A model generated the notes under the pieces. It did no database searches, was not told where the DNA came from, and saw nothing but the letters and a program-made list of their open reading frames with translations. The translations under genes and the position numbers were made by a program. This document shows positions 23,289 through 34,800 of a stretch of DNA of 64,000 bases, one piece after another; positions within the stretch are counted from its first letter, which is position 1, and each line of letters starts with the position of its first letter. The DNA is from Caenorhabditis elegans (lineage: Eukaryota; Nematoda; Chromadorea; Rhabditida; Rhabditidae): the NCBI RefSeq assembly GCF_000002985.6, contig NC_003280.10, forward strand, positions 14,814,501 through 14,878,500, read 5' to 3'.

Positions 23289-23827
23289 ATTCTAAAATTC
23301 TGGAAATCTAGAATCTTCTGGAAATTTCGAAAAAATTCTCGAATGTTCCAGAACTTTCTAGAAAAATCGGGAAAATTCTGGAATGTTCCGAAAAATTGAG
23401 TTTAGAGCCATAGAAGAGGTAGTTATTTGGGAGTTGATCGGGGATCAAGTCAAGGTACTGTAGTGGTACTATAGGGGTACTGTAGGTATACGGTAGGGTT
23501 ACTGTAGTTTTGGAAAATTTGACTTTTTGTCCTTTGAAGAGGTATTGGGTAAGGAGTCGGTGGAGGATAATGTCAAGGTACTGTAGTGGTATTGTAAGGT
23601 TACTGTCTTGGTCAAAAAGTAACAGAAAGTTTTCATACTGTCTGTGAATTTTTGAAACATGCATATCGTAGAAAAATACATACATGTAACAGTGCCAGTA
23701 AACCGCGTTTTAAGTGTTTCAAGTTTTTTTCATGATGAGAAATTTTTTGAGTGATTGAAGGTATGTGTGTCAAATACTTTTAATAGTGCCAGTCGTTGCC
23801 CGCGCCGTAGGCGCGGGCAGCGGCTGG

Positions 23828-25019
23828 TTTTTAATAATTTTTAAAGAAATTTAAACGCCTTAAATGTCAGAAAACAGTCCTAATATACCGGATAAAACTG
23901 TAAAAATTTTATAGAATGTTTTGAAATTTGATTTGATTTTTTTAAATTTTGCAACAGAAAGAAAAAACATTTTTAGGGCTGAAAAATTTGTTGAATTCCC
24001 GCCCATATTGAATTTTCTGTTATTAAAATTGAAATACAATTTGTCACACCTTCTGTCATTTTTCCGCAAAAAAGTTCGTTTAAAATTATCGATTTTTAAA
24101 GGCCATATGATTTTACGGGTTCTGAAAGAATTTGAGGGTTACGGTTTAAACACATCATAATAGTGACCGTTGATATTTTTATCACAATATCAATGACCAC
24201 AAACCCCACCGATTTTTTTTCCGAATAAACCGTGCAGAGACAGACTGATCTTTTCATCGAAAAACCGCCATCAACATGTGGCTTCCGTGTAGAACTGGTG
24301 ATAAATACATTGATAAGTAGAAAAACTGATGAAAACTGATGGAGGAAACGTGGTGAGAGTGGTGGGGGAAATGAGATCAAACCCAAAGTTCAAAAAGATT
24401 TGTGTGTGGAATTGGAAATTAAACGTGCGATTTTCTAGGGATGTGATAAGACTTTTTTTGATATGATTATTAATGTGTTTGGAAAGAAGATGCAGAAAAA
24501 TTCTATTTTTTTTGTAGCAGCCGACAATTTGCGGGACGGATAGGCCTTGCGTTGTCAACTCGCGGGGTGTCGGCTGCATGGAAGAAAGAAACCATGAGCA
24601 ATGAAAAATTAAAGCAGCCGAAATGTCTTTCACCGAATTTCCCGCAACTCCTGAAACGTCGGATACTAATGTTAACATATATCGCTCCGTACTAGGTATA
24701 AACCGGGTGCAAGTAGAAATAAAAAAAAAGAAACATAGATACCATCTCCACGGGTGAGAGAATTCATTCGACGTGGGAATTTCATTGAAACAAGTATGGC
24801 GTGATCTTTGAGATATAGGGAACAATACACGTGTCTAATCTACTAGACCTAGATTGATTTCGAAATTGCAAATCGGTTAATATATTTATTCGGCTGATAA
24901 GAAAACCTGATATCATTGGAATTATGCGATTTTGGGCCAAAAAGAGGCAAACCTTTGTTTTAAATGTGAAACTAGAAAATAGTCAATTTGGGGATTATGT
25001 TGAAAACTTTCTTGAACTC
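23828..25019. other. gene-free stretch
   Basis: No supported gene. A hairpin-forming pair, GCAGCCGACA near 24518 and TGTCGGCTGC near 24570, brackets a GC-richer segment, probably a decayed element. Similar GCAGCCGACAT words occur at 8410 (inverted) and 29242. Confidence 0.35.
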
Positions 25020-25027
25020 ATCCATAA

Positions 25028-25165
25028 TGTGAGCAGGCACATAGGTAGGCACGTTAGTGAAAGACGTGTAGGCAGAAGTAGGCACGAATGTAGGCAGACG
25101 TAGGCAAGAATGTAGGCAGAAGTAGGTACAAATGTAGGCAGACGTAGACACGAAGATACGGAGGT
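25028..25165. repeat. 22-bp GTAGGCA minisatellite
   Basis: GTAGGCAGACGTAGGCAAGA-type units repeat about six times with ACGAAT/AAGAAT/ACAAAT linkers. Confidence 0.8.
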
Positions 25166-25874
25166 ACAAGACGAGTTTGTTCTGGTTTTAAGGCAGACAG
25201 TCCAGCTTATGGCACACAATTAAGAAATAAGCAAATAGGTAGGCCTGGTGTAGGCTATAGGGTGCAGGCAATCAGGCAAAGTTAGGTGCATAATATGTGC
25301 CGCAAACTTCAAAATTTTCATATTTTTGCGTTTTTAGGTATTTTCCCCATGCACGCAAGTGTAACTAACCTCATTATTGGTGTCACTTCTAGTATCCACG
25401 TGGCGCGAAATCCAAATTCCATTGAAAATTCGAAACGGTAGGCGCATGAAGAATCGACAGATGCGAGCGAGAAGTTGAAACATGTGTCGGAGAAGCTCGG
25501 AGTCTGAAAATAGACTATTTACAAAAAGTGAATATATATTCAAAAAATAAAAGAGAGACGTCTACTAATGGTAAAAATTCCGGACGTGCACTTTTCAAGA
25601 AACAGAGAACATAAAAATTAAATATGGGGTCATCTCAGGCATACCTTGTACCTGCCTACCTGTAGGCCTACCTAGGTGCCTGATAATTTGTTTTAGTTTT
25701 ATGTAGTCTGTACTATTCTATTTCTATTAAAGAAAAGGACAAATTTGTTCAAAACTGAATTTTATGAAAACTTTACGTTTCTTTTCCAAATGATTTGCCG
25801 AAATTAGGTAACTTCTTGCCGTTATTAAATGCACCTAAATCAAGTTGAAAACTCAAAATAATAAACTTGTATAC

Positions 25875-26095
25875 CCAAAATTAGACGGTGATTTCAGAAA
25901 AAAAAAGTTAGTTTACAGCCGCTGACAAGTCAAATTTCAAATTTTAACTAATTTTAGGTCATTTTTTGAGCCGCCATGACTTTTTTAAAAAAAGTTTACA
26001 AAAAGTTTCATTATGAAATTCGGTATTTTCAGACAATTTCGAGTTCAACAAGGCAATAAAAAATTGACTACACCGCCACACCTTTAACTCCATTC
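25875..26095. repeat. diverged half of the TTTAAA-palindrome family
   Basis: TTAGACGGTGATTTCAG, CAGCCGCTGACAAGTC, AGCCGCCATGACTTTTTT, TTCATTATGAAATTCGG and TTGACTACACCGCCACACC occur in order. They match one arm of the element at 61704-62295 with many substitutions. This is an old, single-arm relic. Confidence 0.75.
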
Positions 26096-26279
26096 ACACA
26101 TTTTATAGAATACCACAGAAAAACAGAAAAACAGCAAAACAAATGAAAATAACAACAAAAAAAACTCACATTGACGCTCTCGGTATTATTAGCTAGTAAG
26201 GTTAATAGTACCGTGTTGTGCAATCACAATAACATTTATTGATGAGGATATTACGTAGAAAACGAATTTAAGACGACCA

Positions 26280-26385
26280 ACCGCCCCCAGCGGCTCAGTG
26301 GCTCAGCACGGGTACTAGAATGCATCTCACTCACAGTAACAACCCCCTGCACAGGGGGATCGACATAGGGCAAGTGGGAAGACTC
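26280..26385 (+). other. tRNA-like GC-rich segment (possible SINE or tRNA relic)
   Basis: GGCTCAGTGGCTCAGCACGG (26292-26311) resembles a Pol III A box, and GGGGATCGAC (about 26355-26364) loosely resembles a B box. A perfect CCCCCTG/CAGGGGG stem lies at 26343-26358. I could not fold a full cloverleaf, so a functional tRNA is not claimed. Confidence 0.3.
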
Positions 26386-27219
26386 TAGGTAACATATACA
26401 ATCAATATATATATACCAAAGTGCACTAAATCGTTTAACAAACGAACTCTTGCATATCTCACATTTTGCATGTTGAGTCCATTTTTCTGAATGGTAAATC
26501 GTAAATTTTTTAAAAATTAATTGTCAAAATTGGAAGCCAGTTTTAGCTTGTTTAATTTAAAATTAAAGTTTTCACTACTCGATCTTGAAGTTTTAAATTG
26601 GTTTGAAGCGATTTTCCCAAAAATCTAACTCAACCTTGAAAATAGGCAATTGAAGTAAAAAGGGAAGGCACGATCGTATTTTTTATATTAGTCTCGCATC
26701 CCTCAGTTGAGAAATAGCTTTGCTAGAGGAAATACAGTAAGTTAATATTTTTCCAACGCAGTATAACATTCCAAAATAGATATACCGCCAAACCACAACA
26801 CGTGTTCGAAAAATGGATATTTCAAAACATCGTTCAAACCACTAAGGTGCAAACACTGCCACTAAACAATAAAACATCAAAAGACTATTTCCAACTTAAA
26901 TACAGACACCTACAGTAATCCAGTCATGATGACAATTGTCTCCACCTTCTTCTAAGATCAGACATCTTTTCCTTCCCACGTGGTTAGTCACTTAATACGG
27001 AATGCAGAGTACGATCGACCGCCTGTTGGGGACAAAATATATTTGCATCATTTTGTTGTTCAGAAATCCGATTGTTTCTGAAAAATACTTTGCCCTTTGT
27101 TACCGTATACTTGAAACTTGTCATAATTAAAAATAAGTTATTAGGTTTGAGATATTGAGGTTTGAATGATGATGAATGTTTATGTAGTTTTTACATCATC
27201 GAACAAAGTATATATGAAT

Positions 27220-27304
27220 CAGGAACGTGCGGCAAATTCGGCAAATATGCTTATTTAAAATTTTCCGTGCTTGTCAAAATCGGCAATTTTGCCGCACACC
27301 CCTG
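27220..27304. mobile_element. 85-bp hAT-like mini-MITE with perfect 8-bp target duplication
   Basis: The flanks are identical: ATATGAAT at 27212-27219 and ATATGAAT at 27305-27312. The termini are inverted: CAGGAACGTGCGGCAAA at left; the right end reads CAGGGGTGTGCGGCAAA on minus. This is the cleanest copy of the family behind the GGCAAA patches and fixes its ends. Confidence 0.88.
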
Positions 27305-27779
27305 ATATGAATATTCCATATTTCTTGCTCTCAGGAGTAATTTGAATAAATCTGTAATAATGCAAAACTTATGGAGACTGTTAGAACATTAGATCCTGCA
27401 AAGCTAATTTTGAAATATTCCATATCCTTGGAAAATCGATATGTAACAAAATCTTATATGCCGTTTAAAACCAAAATAAAAATTAAGAATTCATTGTAAT
27501 TTCCACAAAGTTCTGGCGGCAAGTAGTCTGTGCGAGACTATTAAGAGCTGCGAAAAAAAAATTAATTTGCCCGAGTTTTAAAATTATTAATTCTATAATA
27601 TTAGTGTGCTACCAAATTCAAAGGTGGAGTAGCACCAAAATTAATGTTGGTTTGAAAAATATACCAAACTTCATTATGTGCGCGGGGAGGCAAACCCTAC
27701 TTCCATACATCAATTTCTACAGTAGTCGCAATTTTAAATGGGATTTATCTTAAAAACGGCTCAATTAAAAAAGATGCAG

Positions 27780-28165
27780 GGTGTGCGGCACACGATGTTT
27801 TCCGGCAACGGCAAATCGACAAACCGACATTTTGTCGATTCTTGCCGGAAAAAAGCAAGTGGCGAAAATTTTCGGCAAATTGCAGTTTGCATATTTTTTT
27901 TAAAAATTTCAAATTTCAATTTTAATCGGCAAAGTTGTATGCATTTTTTAAATGTCTCTACATCTATTTTGAAATAAGCAAAATATCTGAAAATATCTAA
28001 AGAAAAGGGGAAAAAATAAAAAGGCACAGTTTTAAGTGTTTCAGTATTATTAAAAAATCCCTCTCAAGACTTCCGACAAATTTATATCCGGCAAACGGCA
28101 AATCGGCAATTTGCCAAAATTAGAAATTTCCGGCAAATCGGCAAATCAGCAGTCTGCCGAAAACG
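27780..28165. repeat. GGCAAA element with conserved core
   Basis: GTGTGCGGCACACGATGTTTTCC starts a block of GGCAAA words. The core (TTTTAATCGGCAAAGTTGTA, then ATCTATTTTGAAATAAGC and AAAGAAAAGGGGAAAAAAT) is followed by further GGCAAATCGGCAAT words. Confidence 0.7.
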
Positions 28166-28827
28166 AAATTTTTTGTAGATCACAAACGTAGATTTTTCCC
28201 TCCTGTGTATGACTTCTCAAAAATTCTCAACAAAATATTTTATGGCGATTTAAAATACACTAAAAAGACCAAATTTTGTAGAATCCAGAATTTTTTTTAT
28301 ATTTTTGTGATTTTAGTTGAGCAAGGAATTGTTTTTGATGGTGTACAGATGCACTACATTCTTTCAACATTTGCACTTTTGAGCAACATTTGATAGAAAT
28401 TTTTCAGAACAGTTTTTTGAAGACTTTGCTTTATTAGAGCTTCTAATATTGCCTTCTCTGGCTAAAACTGGAAAAAACTTAGACCCCATGTTTCAACCCT
28501 CAATAAAAAGGCATCCGTTTCAAACTCTTGTTCCAGATACCATCTCGCCTTCCCCCAAAAAATGTTCCGTGAAAAATTCAACTTCTTTTCTACCAAGTCT
28601 CTTCCAACGGCTAGCAGCAAGTATCTGATCTTCTTCACTAGATGACCTATTTCAAATGATTTTTACCGCGGCGCTTCACTCCCTTCTTCCATTTGCCGCC
28701 CTTGTTTTTTCTTTCTCACTGTTCTGCACAAGGTTCATTTTCTTTTTCCTGCTTAACTATCTATTGCGGGAAGGTAAAAGAGATACCGGCTGTCGAATAA
28801 AAAAAAAGACGGAACACCTGGTGAGGT

Positions 28828-31800
28828 ATGCGGGAAGAAGGCATTTTATTACTACTGTTACTACCTCTTTTGGTTTATGGAGGTGAGATTTTTCAAACTT
28901 GTTTTCTAGGCTTCTGTTGTAGGCAGGCACGATTTCATGCCTGCCTGCCTATTTTAAATGTCTGCATTTTTACCTGAACTCGCATAAAATTGTTTGATAC
29001 TTTGTAAATACTTTGAAGACATGCAGGCAGTTTAGTTTCTCTTTTTGAAATTGTTGTGAATTTATGAATTTTTTGGTCAGAATTTGAAGTTGTAATTTTT
29101 TAATGATCTTAGAATGTTCAATTTTTTTTTTGGAAAACTGAACAAATTAAATCAAACATGAAATTTATGGTCTATTCTTCTTGGTAAATGAGATTTTGAA
29201 ATATTTTAATTTGCCACTCACAATACGTCACAAAACTTTGGCAGCCGACATCTCACGGGTTTGCAAAAAACTTGCAATCGCACTACATTTATATTATTGT
29301 TAAGCCCTCATTTCAAATTTTTCCAGACCTCCTTTCAATTCCATCCACAACATTCAAAATACCGAGAAATGCTCAAGAAGGTGATCTTATAATAGGACCC
29401 GAGTTTATAAGGGCTTCTGAGGTGAGTTTTAAAAAAGTTAAAAGATACAATTTTTTTTATCTAATGCTGAAATAACTAAATATCCAAGAAAAAAGTTAAA
29501 CAAGTTTTTGAAATTTTTTTGAGTCAATTTAAATAAACCTAAATTGTGTCCAATTTTCGTGCCGATTTGCCAAAAAAAAAATGTGCCGATTTGCTAAAGA
29601 TTTTACTGAAAATTTTGATAAATCTTCAAATTGACTATGCAAAATCTCAACTAAAAACTAAATTCTCAATATTGGCAAAAATGTGCGCTTGAAAATGTTT
29701 GAGCTTGTAGAAAAATTCTAATAGTAAGACAAATTACGATCCCCTATCCATTAGGTAATTTTTAATCACCTACCTATCACTAATGTTCCAAAACCTTCAA
29801 GGCTTAATCACTACCCCACACACACTCCACCCTACCTACTACGCAAACTTGTTGTTTTTGACCCAATTCGCGTGTTCGATTTTTGTCTCACTTGTCCGTC
29901 AAGAAAACCATCAAGAGATTCATGAAAGAAAAATTTGATAAGACAAGTGCGGTGATTAATGATTATTGCCGAAACCAAGAAAAAAGACAGAGATAGGAAG
30001 TGATTACATAATAGGGTCAATTGGATTATCCAATAGATATCTTAAAGGTCTTAGAGTCATTTTGATGAAATAGCAAAAATAAATTATAAAGAACATATGT
30101 ATTTTCTGAATTTTAAAAGTTGAACAAGAGGTGGACGGCAAACTTTTTTCTTTGGCGAATCGGCAAAACGGCAAATCGGCACATAGGCAAATTGCCAAAA
30201 ATCTAAATTTCCAGCAAATAAGCAAATGAGCAAGTTGCAATGAATTAAAATTTCCGGCAAGTCGGCAAATCGGTAAATCGACTAATTGTCGGATATCAAT
30301 TTGCAGGAAATTTTTTGAGGGATTTTTTCTAAGACGGAAATACTTAAAATTCAAATTCTGAAGTTTCCAGAAAAAATGTGCAAACCACAATTTGCCGAAA
30401 ATTTTCGGCAAGTTCGGCAAACAGGTAAATTGCCTGTTTGCCAATTTGCCGGAAATTTTCAATTCCGGCAAGTTGCCGATTTGCCTGAAAAATTGTTAGC
30501 CGCCCGCCCCTGATTGGAATTGTAGTATTAAATTTTAAAAAACTTCCGAAACTCTAAATTTTATGAGATCACTCGATGATCTAATTATATTAATTTTTAC
30601 TATGTTAAAAAATACAAGAATTTTTTAAAATACAAGAATTTTTACAAGAATTTTTTTGTAATGAAAGAATTTTTAAAAATTTTTTTAGGACATTGACGAA
30701 GCTCTTAACTTAGAGCTTGAAGGCACAAATCCGTCCCCAATTGCAATAAATGGCTCAATAATTGATGCTGGTCAGCCTGTTAAATTCATTTTAGTGAACA
30801 AAAATGCATTTGATAGTGGGAAGAGCAAGGTTAAGGTAGGGTTTTTATGTGAAAGAGCCACCTCAAAAATACATTTTTTTTAGCTCCAAGCAATCGGTGT
30901 AATCTCCGGCAAAGTTCAAGAAGAGACCATCAATTTTGAGGTTGAAGCTTCCTCGGATCTCCCATCAATTCCAGAAATTTCAAACTTCGTCGTAAAATCT
31001 GATTTCCAAGAAAAAGAAACTGCAATTGTGAGAGTAAGCTCACCAATTCCACCGAATTCGGAACTAGACATTCTCGGAAGTTACGCTCAACGAGTCACTG
31101 CCACTTTTGAAGACGACAAAATTATTCTGAATACAGTACCATGCCACGCGGACACGCCATGTGAGGTTACGTTTCCGTTTGTGGTGATTTTGGTGCTACG
31201 GAATGGGGAGAACCACGTGGAGGCCTTGCTCACTTTTCAAGAGGAAAAGGTAAAATTTCAGAAAGTTTTGAATCAGGGGTGAGCGGCATTTAGCTTTCGG
31301 CAAATTTTTTTGGTCGACAAATTTGGCAAATCGGCAAGTTGCCGGTTTGCCGATTTGCCGAAATATAAAATTGTCTGAAGTGTTTAAAGGGATTTTTATA
31401 AGATGGAAACACTTAAAATTGTGTCTTTTCTAAAAATCTGTTCTTTTTCCAGAAATCCTCTCTTAAAATGGCCCAAAAACTCTACCAAACCACAATCGAA
31501 GAGCACACCGGAGAGCAAGACCATCTCGTGAAAATCTCGACAAAAGGTGGAAGTTCAGAGGTTCTATATTCGCTTCGGGATGCATCCGGCCTATTCTCAA
31601 TTCATCCGAAAGAAGGAATCCTGTCAATTTTGCATCCGGAATTCCTGTCAATTAGTTCATTTGGAGATACTGTAAATTTGACAGTAGTCGCGACGGACGG
31701 TGATAAGACTGCCGATGCGATGATCAACGTGAAAATTGTGCCGGAAGTGGAGAAGAATGTCGTATTTGGATTTGAAAAGGTGAGACAACTGATTTTGGGT

Positions 31801-34800
31801 TTGCAGTATCCGATTCCGGTACCAGATTTCCATGAAAAATTGTATAAAACGTCTAAATATTTTCCAGGAGTCCTATGACATTACCGCAGAGAACATCAAC
31901 TCAATTTTGGGGAATATCAAAGCAAAATCCGCAAGCCCAGTTGTCTACCGTATCACTGAAGGTCGTATCGATCTCTACAAAGTTGAGCCAAATGGAGATC
32001 TGGTTTATACTGGGAAAATGGTGAAGGGAGACAGAGAAGATGATGTTACGGTGAGTAAAGCTACATGGAAGGCTTGAGATTGGGTTTGGGCTTGGGCTTA
32101 GGCGCAGGTTTAGGTTCAGGCTTAGGCTTAGGAAAAAATCTAACTATTTACAAATGCATAAAAATTAATATTACAATTTTGAGTACGATGCATGGAGAAA
32201 TTGAGCAAAAAATAAATCCCAAAGCCCGTAGTACCCCAGGTACTAAAATTTGCTGGCTGCACCTTCGTACAATTGAACACTAATACCCAAATTTCCAGGT
32301 CGTTGTCCAACAAGGCGGCTTGAAAATGGCCTCCACCAAAGTGCACATCAACCTCAAGGGAATCGGCTCGAATCCAGTGTCCACAAGCGATGAGCTCGAA
32401 AAAATCGAGCTCATCTCCTCAGAAGACCCAAATGGCGTGGTGGTGACATTGATCCAGTTCCAGGATGAGGATAAGGATGCCAAGTTGACATACGAGTTGA
32501 CGATGGAGAATGGCGTAGACGAGAACGGAAATATGATCCCTCTCCAAGAACAGTTGTTTGAGATCAAATCTGAAGAAAAAGTAGCTCATTTGGTAGTTTC
32601 TGGAAATTTGAAAACATCGAAAATCACAACCATTCTTCTGAAAATTACCGCCCGCGACTCCACTCATCCCAAGGAGCCTAGCGTTACAGTAACCCGACTC
32701 ATTGTGATCCAACGCGAGAAATCAGAAGAAGAACCAATGGGTCTTAACCTGATTCCCCTACCAACTGAGATCCTTGTGCCAGTGGATTCGGCAGTTGGGA
32801 GCTTCATCTACAAGGTTACTGTGCTTCCGATGAAGGAAAATCTGCAGTATTCAATTGAGCCTGAGCACTTGTTCCAAATCCTTGATGATGGTTCAATAGT
32901 GACTCAGAAGGAGTTGACCGTGGAAGCTGAGCAGCTCAAAATCCACGTCGAAGTATCAGATGGCTCCGAGAAAAAATCGACGGAAACCACGCTAACACTA
33001 AAGAAAACTCTTCATCCACATTTCACAGAGTCCAGATACGACGTCACCCTGCCACGTCAGACACCAAAGGATTCAGTGATTACTGTAGTTTCGGCAGTCG
33101 GGGGAAATGGAGAACCTGTGAATCAGTTTGTTCTGAAAAAAGGCGGTCACTCGAAACACTTCAAAATTGATGAAAAAGGAGCACTCCGTCTTGCTGATGA
33201 GCAAGAAAGATTCGATGATCTAGACGATGAGATGGATCTTCTAGTCGCACTGGCTGAAAATCCAACAATCTCAGTGCCAGTTCACATTTCGCTCAAGAAA
33301 AACCGTAATCCTAGAATTGATTTGGTAGAAAATCAGATTTTCGCAACGGTGTACGATAACCTGCCTATAAACTCATATGTCGGAAAAGTCGAGGTGGCAA
33401 GTAAAGAGCTTGTGAAGTTTGAGATGACGTCCGATGAGAAGGGAATGAGTAGCTTGTTTGGAATTGAAGAGGATGGAACGATTAGAAGCAAGGATTGGTT
33501 GGCAGGTAAGGAGTTGTGGCCAGGACCAGGGGTGCGCCGCAATCGAAAATTTTCGGTAATCGGCAATTTTTGGCAAGTGCCCAAATTGCCGAAATTGCAA
33601 TTGCCGCGCGCCCCTGTTGTAGACCCGCTCAAAATGAGATCATGTACAACGTCAGCGCAAGTGCATTCTACAGAGAAATATTTTTTTAGGACACTTTTGC
33701 AACATTACTTTTTCAAATTTGTAGAGAACCGGTTTCCAAAAAAGTGCAAAACCACAACTTTCCAATAATTTTCGGCAATTGTCGGTTTTTCCGGCAAGTT
33801 GCAGTTTTTCCGGAAAATTTGGCGAATCGGCAATTTGCCAATTTGACGATTTGCCGGAAATTTTCATACCCGGCAATTTGCCAATTTGCCGGGAAGTTTC
33901 AATTCCGGCAAGTTGCCAATTTGCCGGAAAAAACATCGTTTGCTGTCCACCCCTATATACAATTTAATAAAGTTTTATAAATAGGGGATAGAGTAAGGAG
34001 TGAGAGCCACACAGCAGGTGGGCAGAGAGCCGTAAAAGTGGGGGGGAGTGGGCTGTAAAACGAAAACATGTGGGCTAAATGTAGCTCACAAGTCGATCAA
34101 TAGGCCAAACTTGGTACGCATAACCTTCTTACATGTAAGAGGTTTATAATTTCTAAATTATCAATTTTCAGGCTCCGAAGGAATGCACAAGTTTTCCGTG
34201 CTCGCTAGCAATATCGACCAAGCCGGTGTTCGATCTGCCAACGCTACCGTAGTCATTGATGTGATCAAGTCGAATGAGTGCTCACCAAAGTTCAAGAGAG
34301 ATGAGAACTTGATTTTCTATGTTCGAGAAGTTTGTTTTACAGGAATAATTTTACATTAATAAAACATGAGTTTTACAGAACACCCCAATAGACACTGTAA
34401 TCGGAAAAGTTTCCGCAGACGTGCTACCAGGGAAATGTGCCTTGGAGTACTCAATTATTGGGCCTAACTCTGAAATTTTAAGTATTAACTCAGCTAATGG
34501 GGAGCTGAAGACCTCTAAGGAATTCGACTTCGAGAAGCAGAAGAGCTACCTATTAACCCTAAAGCTGGTGGCTGGAAAGTACAATTCTGTAGAATCAGGA
34601 GCCGAGCTGAAAATTCTTGACGTTGATGATCACGAAGTGAAGTTTGAACTCCAAGAACAAACCGTTGAAATCCCAGAGGATGCGCCTTTAAATACTGTAG
34701 TGGCTACAGTCAAGGCCACAGAAGGAGACGAGTCTCAGGAAGTGTTCTATCATTTGAAGGCTGGATCTCCACCTCAATTTTCACTAAACTCAAAGACCGG

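Larger units (their letters stand above)
21136..23827 (+). mobile_element. non-autonomous Helitron carrying three tandem arrays
   Basis: The 3' end has the diagnostic Helitron arrangement: a GC-rich hairpin (GCCCGCGCC-GTA-GGCGCGGGC, 23798-23818), a short spacer, then CTGG (fits CTRR) at 23824-23827 followed by T. The probable 5' end, CCTATATATAAAAAAATAG near 21136 with GTGTCCGTTTGTT after it, resembles Helitron TC-TATA starts but is less certain. No Rep/helicase is encoded. Internally there are 123-bp, 15-bp and 35-bp arrays. A second inverted copy starts at 63150. Confidence 0.8.
26386..28827. other. cdh-7 upstream region
   Basis: The stretch directly upstream of the cadherin start. It holds the hAT-like elements at 27220-27304 and 27780-28160. 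The last 200 bp (28640-28827) are CT-rich and promoter-like. No gene is supported. Confidence 0.4.

Noticed and set aside
23308..23685. A 125-residue minus-strand open frame with a near-identical partner at 63292-63786
   Set aside because: The conservation reflects two recent Helitron copies. The sequence is built of GTACTGTAG-type repeats and shows no domain or coding bias.
24271..24825. 184-residue minus-strand open frame
   Set aside because: The longest frame in the gene desert, but with no recognisable domain, poor codon bias, no plausible splice partners, and an internal inverted GCAGCCGACA repeat. I could not support it as a gene.
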